From positions 4,278,201-4,342,200 of the forward strand of contig OZ025886.1 of assembly GCA_964019415.1 (NCBI GenBank): a DNA stretch of 64,000 nt. The letters are read 5' to 3'. The notes under the pieces are model-generated. The model had not been told where the DNA came from. It made no database searches and saw only the letters and a program-made list of their open reading frames with translations. Of the stretch, positions 60,252 through 64,000 are shown in pieces. This DNA comes from Ianthella basta. Taxonomy: Eukaryota; Porifera; Demospongiae; Verongiida; Ianthellidae. Each line of letters opens with the position of its first letter. Position 1 is the stretch's first letter. The translations under genes and the position numbers were made by a program.

Positions 60252-62614
60252 CTGAAGGGGGGGGGGGGGGATAGGGAGGAGTGACACACAAGACAATTGT
60301 GTGACGGGTACACAATTGACACATGAGGAATGTCAACACGCACACAATTGCGCACAGAGCTGACAATAACAGCAACTGATGGCTCAGGTCTAATTGCTTA
60401 GAATTAAACTCATATCAAACACAATTCCTACTAATTCTGTGAGTGTGCAGTCATGTTTCATAAAGGATACACTCAGTGCTGTGTGAGTTGTATCACATGA
60501 AAGGACTTGTTGACAAAAGGGACAGCAAAACTGGCCAACAATCACTTCTCTCTGCCCAATCACCAGCTCATTTGCTAACTCACTTCAAAGTACAAGTCTC
60601 CTCACACTACAGCAGGCCCCCACAGGCAGGCAGGCGCCCCTAACTCGTTCTTACTATCACTTACACTTAATACACAGTTAACACATAGTTAACACCTGCA
60701 GCACACACTGCGGGAACAAGTCTGGGGCAAGTGTACACCAAACACTACACACACCACATGTCTCAGTTCCACAATTACTCTGCCACGCCTCAATACATTT
60801 CACGCCTAGCATGCAGTGGTTGTCAGAGTGCTACAAGGGTGTGTTGAATAACCCCCACATGCACTCATGTAGCCGTGTTCTCCTGTCATGTTGGCTGGTA
60901 GGTCGGTGTTCCCTATCTATTTAGTTGACACCCACTGGTGTAATGTAGTGCATGTTTCCCACAGAGATTTTTGTCACCTACGGCTGCCTCCCTATTGGAG
61001 GTGACAAGTGTGACTTGTTGTGTTACATAGGGATGGCTTGAATACACAAATGCCCCTCCTTAGCAGCTGGTTGGGAGACACAATGTACACAAAGTCAACA
61101 GTGTGTGCACATCACCTAGTCACACCCAACACATCCACAGCATGTCAATGATCGACGCAAAGCAATTTCTGACAGCTTTTGAAGGCAATGTAGATACATT
61201 TTATACCATTCCCTGCCAAGTATTGCTATATAGCAGCAAATGACATACATACACACGAGCCAATCAATGATTAGTCCAATTTGCAGCGTTCAAACAATTA
61301 AGAGGTTCCAGTGACCAATGACATGCAACCATAACTTGAATGTGGAGGACTGCCACAGCACAGCTCTCTGGAAGAGACAGCACACTACTTGTCAGTCTAC
61401 ACTGCTCCGGTCCCACAGGCCAAGAAGCAATCTGCTTGTGTTAGCTCCACCTCCTCAAAACATAAGAGTGTACAGAATGTGCTGAGTGGTGGCAGGTGTG
61501 TGCTGTGAATAGGGAAGTGATGTCACTGTGCAATAAATGGCACACCACACACATAAACTTAGCTACTTTAACCAACTCCTTGCCAGTGACCACGGTTTAG
61601 TGCATTTACGTAGCTACAGCTGGTTTTCGCCAATAAATCAACAAGGCATAATTGAGTAGCCACAATGACACTGACAGATTACCTCAGAGCAGCACAGTCC
61701 CGAACAAGCAGCACACACCTTGGGCCTTGGGCTTCAACCCCTCACTCTTGGCATCTCCTCCCAGGAGAGCAGCAGGCAAACAGAACAGCACGCTTCTGAG
61801 AACAGACGGCTACAGTCGATGGACACTTGCTGTAGGCACTCAGTGATAGGAACGCTACCGGGGGAACAAGTCAAGATGGACAGGGGACGTAACAGGCATG
61901 ACCCCTCCTCGCCCCGCTCGAGGAAGTGAGGCGAGGTAACCCGGAAGTGTTGTGTGCGATTGGGGGCGTTACCTTGTAGCTTGTGCAATCCACTCTCGTC
62001 CAAAGGCCTGTTCACACACTACCTGTAATGCGCATTCAATCCGGATTCGAGATCTTTGTTGGAAGCGATCTGGTCCGTCGGCCAAACTAGTCTCTTTCGC
62101 AATCGGTGAGACATCGAGACTGTAAAGTAAGTAAAGTAGGGGGTTACCTAACACTGCGCCGCGCTCGGTCTGCATTCGAAGGAACAGCTTCTCACTGTGT
62201 CAGTTTTTACATGGACTCTTGTGTTAACTGCATACAGAAAAGGAAGCTGTTCTGCCGCTTGCAGGCGAAACGTGGCGCCCTGTTCGGAAACACCCTACCT
62301 TACCTTTGTACGTACGCACTACAGTGCGTGTCACCACATGGGCCGGGGGGGGGGGGGGGGGGGCGGCATTGCTAGTGGCCAGTAGTCCACTGGCGTCTGG
62401 AGGTCGGGACACATTTGGTGTAGCCAGCTAGTCAAACAATCTGTGTAGCGTAGTGGACGAGTACGTGATACCAGACACACTTGTGGGCCATTAGTTAAGT
62501 ATTGTATATAGTTATTGTATTAAGTTGTATTAAGTTAATTAAGGTATATAGTGAAATGATGAGCGTGGAGTTAGGCTGCTACGTGCACTCTATCACACTG
62601 TTCTCTCATTACAG
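60252..62614. other. 2.4-kb region without a recognised gene
   Basis: Contains a poly-G run (60258-60269), a second copy of the exon-like segment (61695-61840), a foldback repeat (62128-62308) and a longer poly-G run (62345-62363). No open frame with recognisable protein features. It separates the divergent HAUS6-like and membrane-protein genes and may hold their 5' exons. Confidence 0.5.
62128..62308. repeat. Foldback repeat with about 65-bp arms
   Basis: Left arm 62128-62193 (AAGTAAAGTAGGGGGTTACC ... GGAACAGCTTCTC) and right arm 62237-62308 (AAGGAAGCTGTTCTGCC ... CACCCTACCTTACC) are imperfect reverse complements, roughly 70-75 percent by eye, around a 43-bp spacer. Translated frames on opposite strands are therefore similar (RGAVLGNPLLYLLY and RGALFGNTLPYLCTY). 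Confidence 0.7.
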
Positions 62615-63337
62615 TTTACAACTGTCACACAATGGGAGGTATCATTAGCAGGTGGTGTTTGGGCCGTACTGCTGTTGTTGCTGCTGGTGGTGCTGATGAT
62701 GCGGAGGAGGCCTAGGAGGATGCAAGTGAACAAAACCCAGATGAAACAGACACTCCCCCTGGACCACACCTACCGGCAACAGACCTGCCTCTGGGATGTC
62801 ACCTACAAGATGAAGGAACTTGTCAAGGTGCTTATAAGATTGAGTACATGTGTTAACACAGTGGGCTTGACATCCCACAGTCAGGATGCTGGTTGGCTAT
62901 GACTAGCTAGCTAAGTATTGCATCCAGCAGCACGAGGGAGGGTTGCATGTGTAGGACACACACCCTAGTCTGTGCTAGTTGGGGGCTATGTATGATGAAG
63001 GTGTAGGATGCCTGCTCTCTGGGCTACAGCTGTCATGGTCACAGGTGGCGTGCTGCCTACTCGTCTCCAACCTTTACCATTTGTACTAGTTCTTGTGTGT
63101 GAGATCACCTTTAAACAAGCAGCCCCATTGTACATCACACCTCTACATGGTGGAGCATTGTGTCAGTGTACATGCACTCAGCATACAGTGACCCAATGTT
63201 GTGTTGCAGTAACAGAAAGCAATAAAAATTGAAACATTTAACAGCTGTCAATTGTGTGTTCTGTTCGCAGTGAGTCGACCAGTCAATGGTCAGGGCCATG
63301 CTGGTGAAGTGGCCCACGAGCAGTGGACACCAGTGAG

Positions 63338-63368
<31 letters not shown>

Positions 63369-63961
63369 GTGCACTTCTGTGAGTGTGTACCTTCTGGGCA
63401 AGAAGTGGCAGTCCTGTGTGCTGTTGTGGGGCTGACGGTTTCTTTGTGCCCGAGTCATCTGTGACCAACTGTAGATGTAGCTTTGGTATGTGCTACTAGT
63501 CACATCAAGCGATAGTAAAGGTTAGTAGAAGCCCAGTAATCTTGTGTTATGTGTGTTGTGCACTCTTGTCAGTGGGTATGCCTTGCCTACACTTAGCATC
63601 ATGGTGAACTTGGGCTACCTCGTCTCAATCACTGATTCTGCTCATCATCAGCTACTGAGTAAGAGCAGGCAGTGTCCATATTTCACCAGTCACAAAATGT
63701 GAGGTTACCTGGTGACATGTGGATGCTGTTAGTGTACAAACTACTTGACTGATAAAGTGTAGCTATGAATGGCTCCTATAAGGATTGCATGGGATCACCC
63801 GCTCATGTGCTAACCTGTGTACCAGCCCCTCCTTCACTTGTGTCTACAAGTAAAGACCTACACTACCACCAGTTAGTGCTCTACTCTTCTGTGTGGTCCT
63901 CTTCTCTCCCACCCTCAGGTGCCTCCTGTACTCCCTGGACCACTGCCTGACACAGTTCAAG
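62615..63961 (+). CDS. Unidentified membrane protein, internal exons, runs off window
   Basis: A candidate exon 62615..62827 (acceptor CTCATTACAG, donor AAG/GTGCTT) encodes VSLAGGVWAVLLLLLLVVLM followed directly by RRRPRR, a transmembrane helix with a positive stop-transfer, then a charged segment ending WDVTYKMKELVK. Later candidate exons are 63271-63332 (SRPVNGQGHAGEVAHEQWTP, donor CCA/GTGAGT) and 63919-63961 (CLLYSLDHCLTQFK, donor AAG/GTATGT). The phase between the first two does not match directly, so an exon is missing or a boundary is wrong. Family not recognised. Confidence 0.35.
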
Positions 63962-64000
63962 GTATGTTATACTGTGACTTCCATATAAGGAGTGGTAGTG

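Noticed and set aside
62225-62412. Proline-rich frame over the poly-G run
   Set aside because: Produced by the homopolymer and by the foldback arm; no other support.

Overview
This is animal nuclear DNA: intron-containing genes on both strands, GT-AG splice sites that can be phased by eye, AATAAA signals, very abundant (CA)n/(GT)n microsatellites, and strictly metazoan families (SRCR4-lysyl oxidase, CAAP1, FAF1, JMY/WHAMM, CARD-NACHT-LRR). Gene spacing of often only 80-300 bp and short introns suggest a compact early-branching invertebrate genome. A sponge is my best guess, but the sequence does not prove it.

Layout. 1-6.1 kb: two tandem + strand LOXL2/3/4-type lysyl oxidases, the first truncated by the window edge. 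6.8-11.8 kb: ORC1 on the - strand, sharing a 138-bp divergent promoter with a + strand mitochondrial prolyl-tRNA synthetase (PARS2, 11.9-15.6 kb) that lacks its motif 2 exon(s). 15.7-28.9 kb: six intronless paralogues of heparan N-sulfatase (SGSH), oriented + - - + - -. Copy 1 keeps every catalytic residue I could align. Copies 2-6 share derived substitutions, and copies 3 and 5 lose an active-site histidine. Four of their promoters share a GC-box/ATAAAATG/GC-box module. 29.0-30.9 kb: CAAP1, divergent from SGSH copy 6. 31.1-35.7 kb: FAF1-like, without visible ubiquitin-like domains. 35.8-43.2 kb: an NLR (CARD-NACHT-LRR). 43.5-48.3 kb: a JMY/WHAMM-like actin nucleation-promoting factor. 48.5-48.9 kb: the 3' end of an unidentified - strand gene. 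49.0-57.1 kb: a second, recently duplicated copy of the NLR, with a 4-bp frameshifting deletion in its CARD. 57.7-60.3 kb: exons of a HAUS6-like gene on the - strand, mixed with duplicated segments and microsatellites. 62.6-64 kb: 5' or internal exons of an unidentified + strand membrane protein that runs off the window.

Common themes. There are three local gene-family expansions: extracellular matrix cross-linking (LOXL x2), lysosomal or secreted glycan desulfation (SGSH x6), and innate immune sensing (NLR x2). The remaining genes are single-copy housekeeping genes: replication origin recognition, mitochondrial translation, p97/ubiquitin adaptor, actin nucleation and augmin. Dispersed short elements (three MITE-like copies) and foldback repeats lie in introns and intergenic DNA. 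Several introns begin directly with a (GT)n run at the splice donor. Exon boundaries below were assigned by eye from reading frame, splice consensus and phase; no alignment or search was run.
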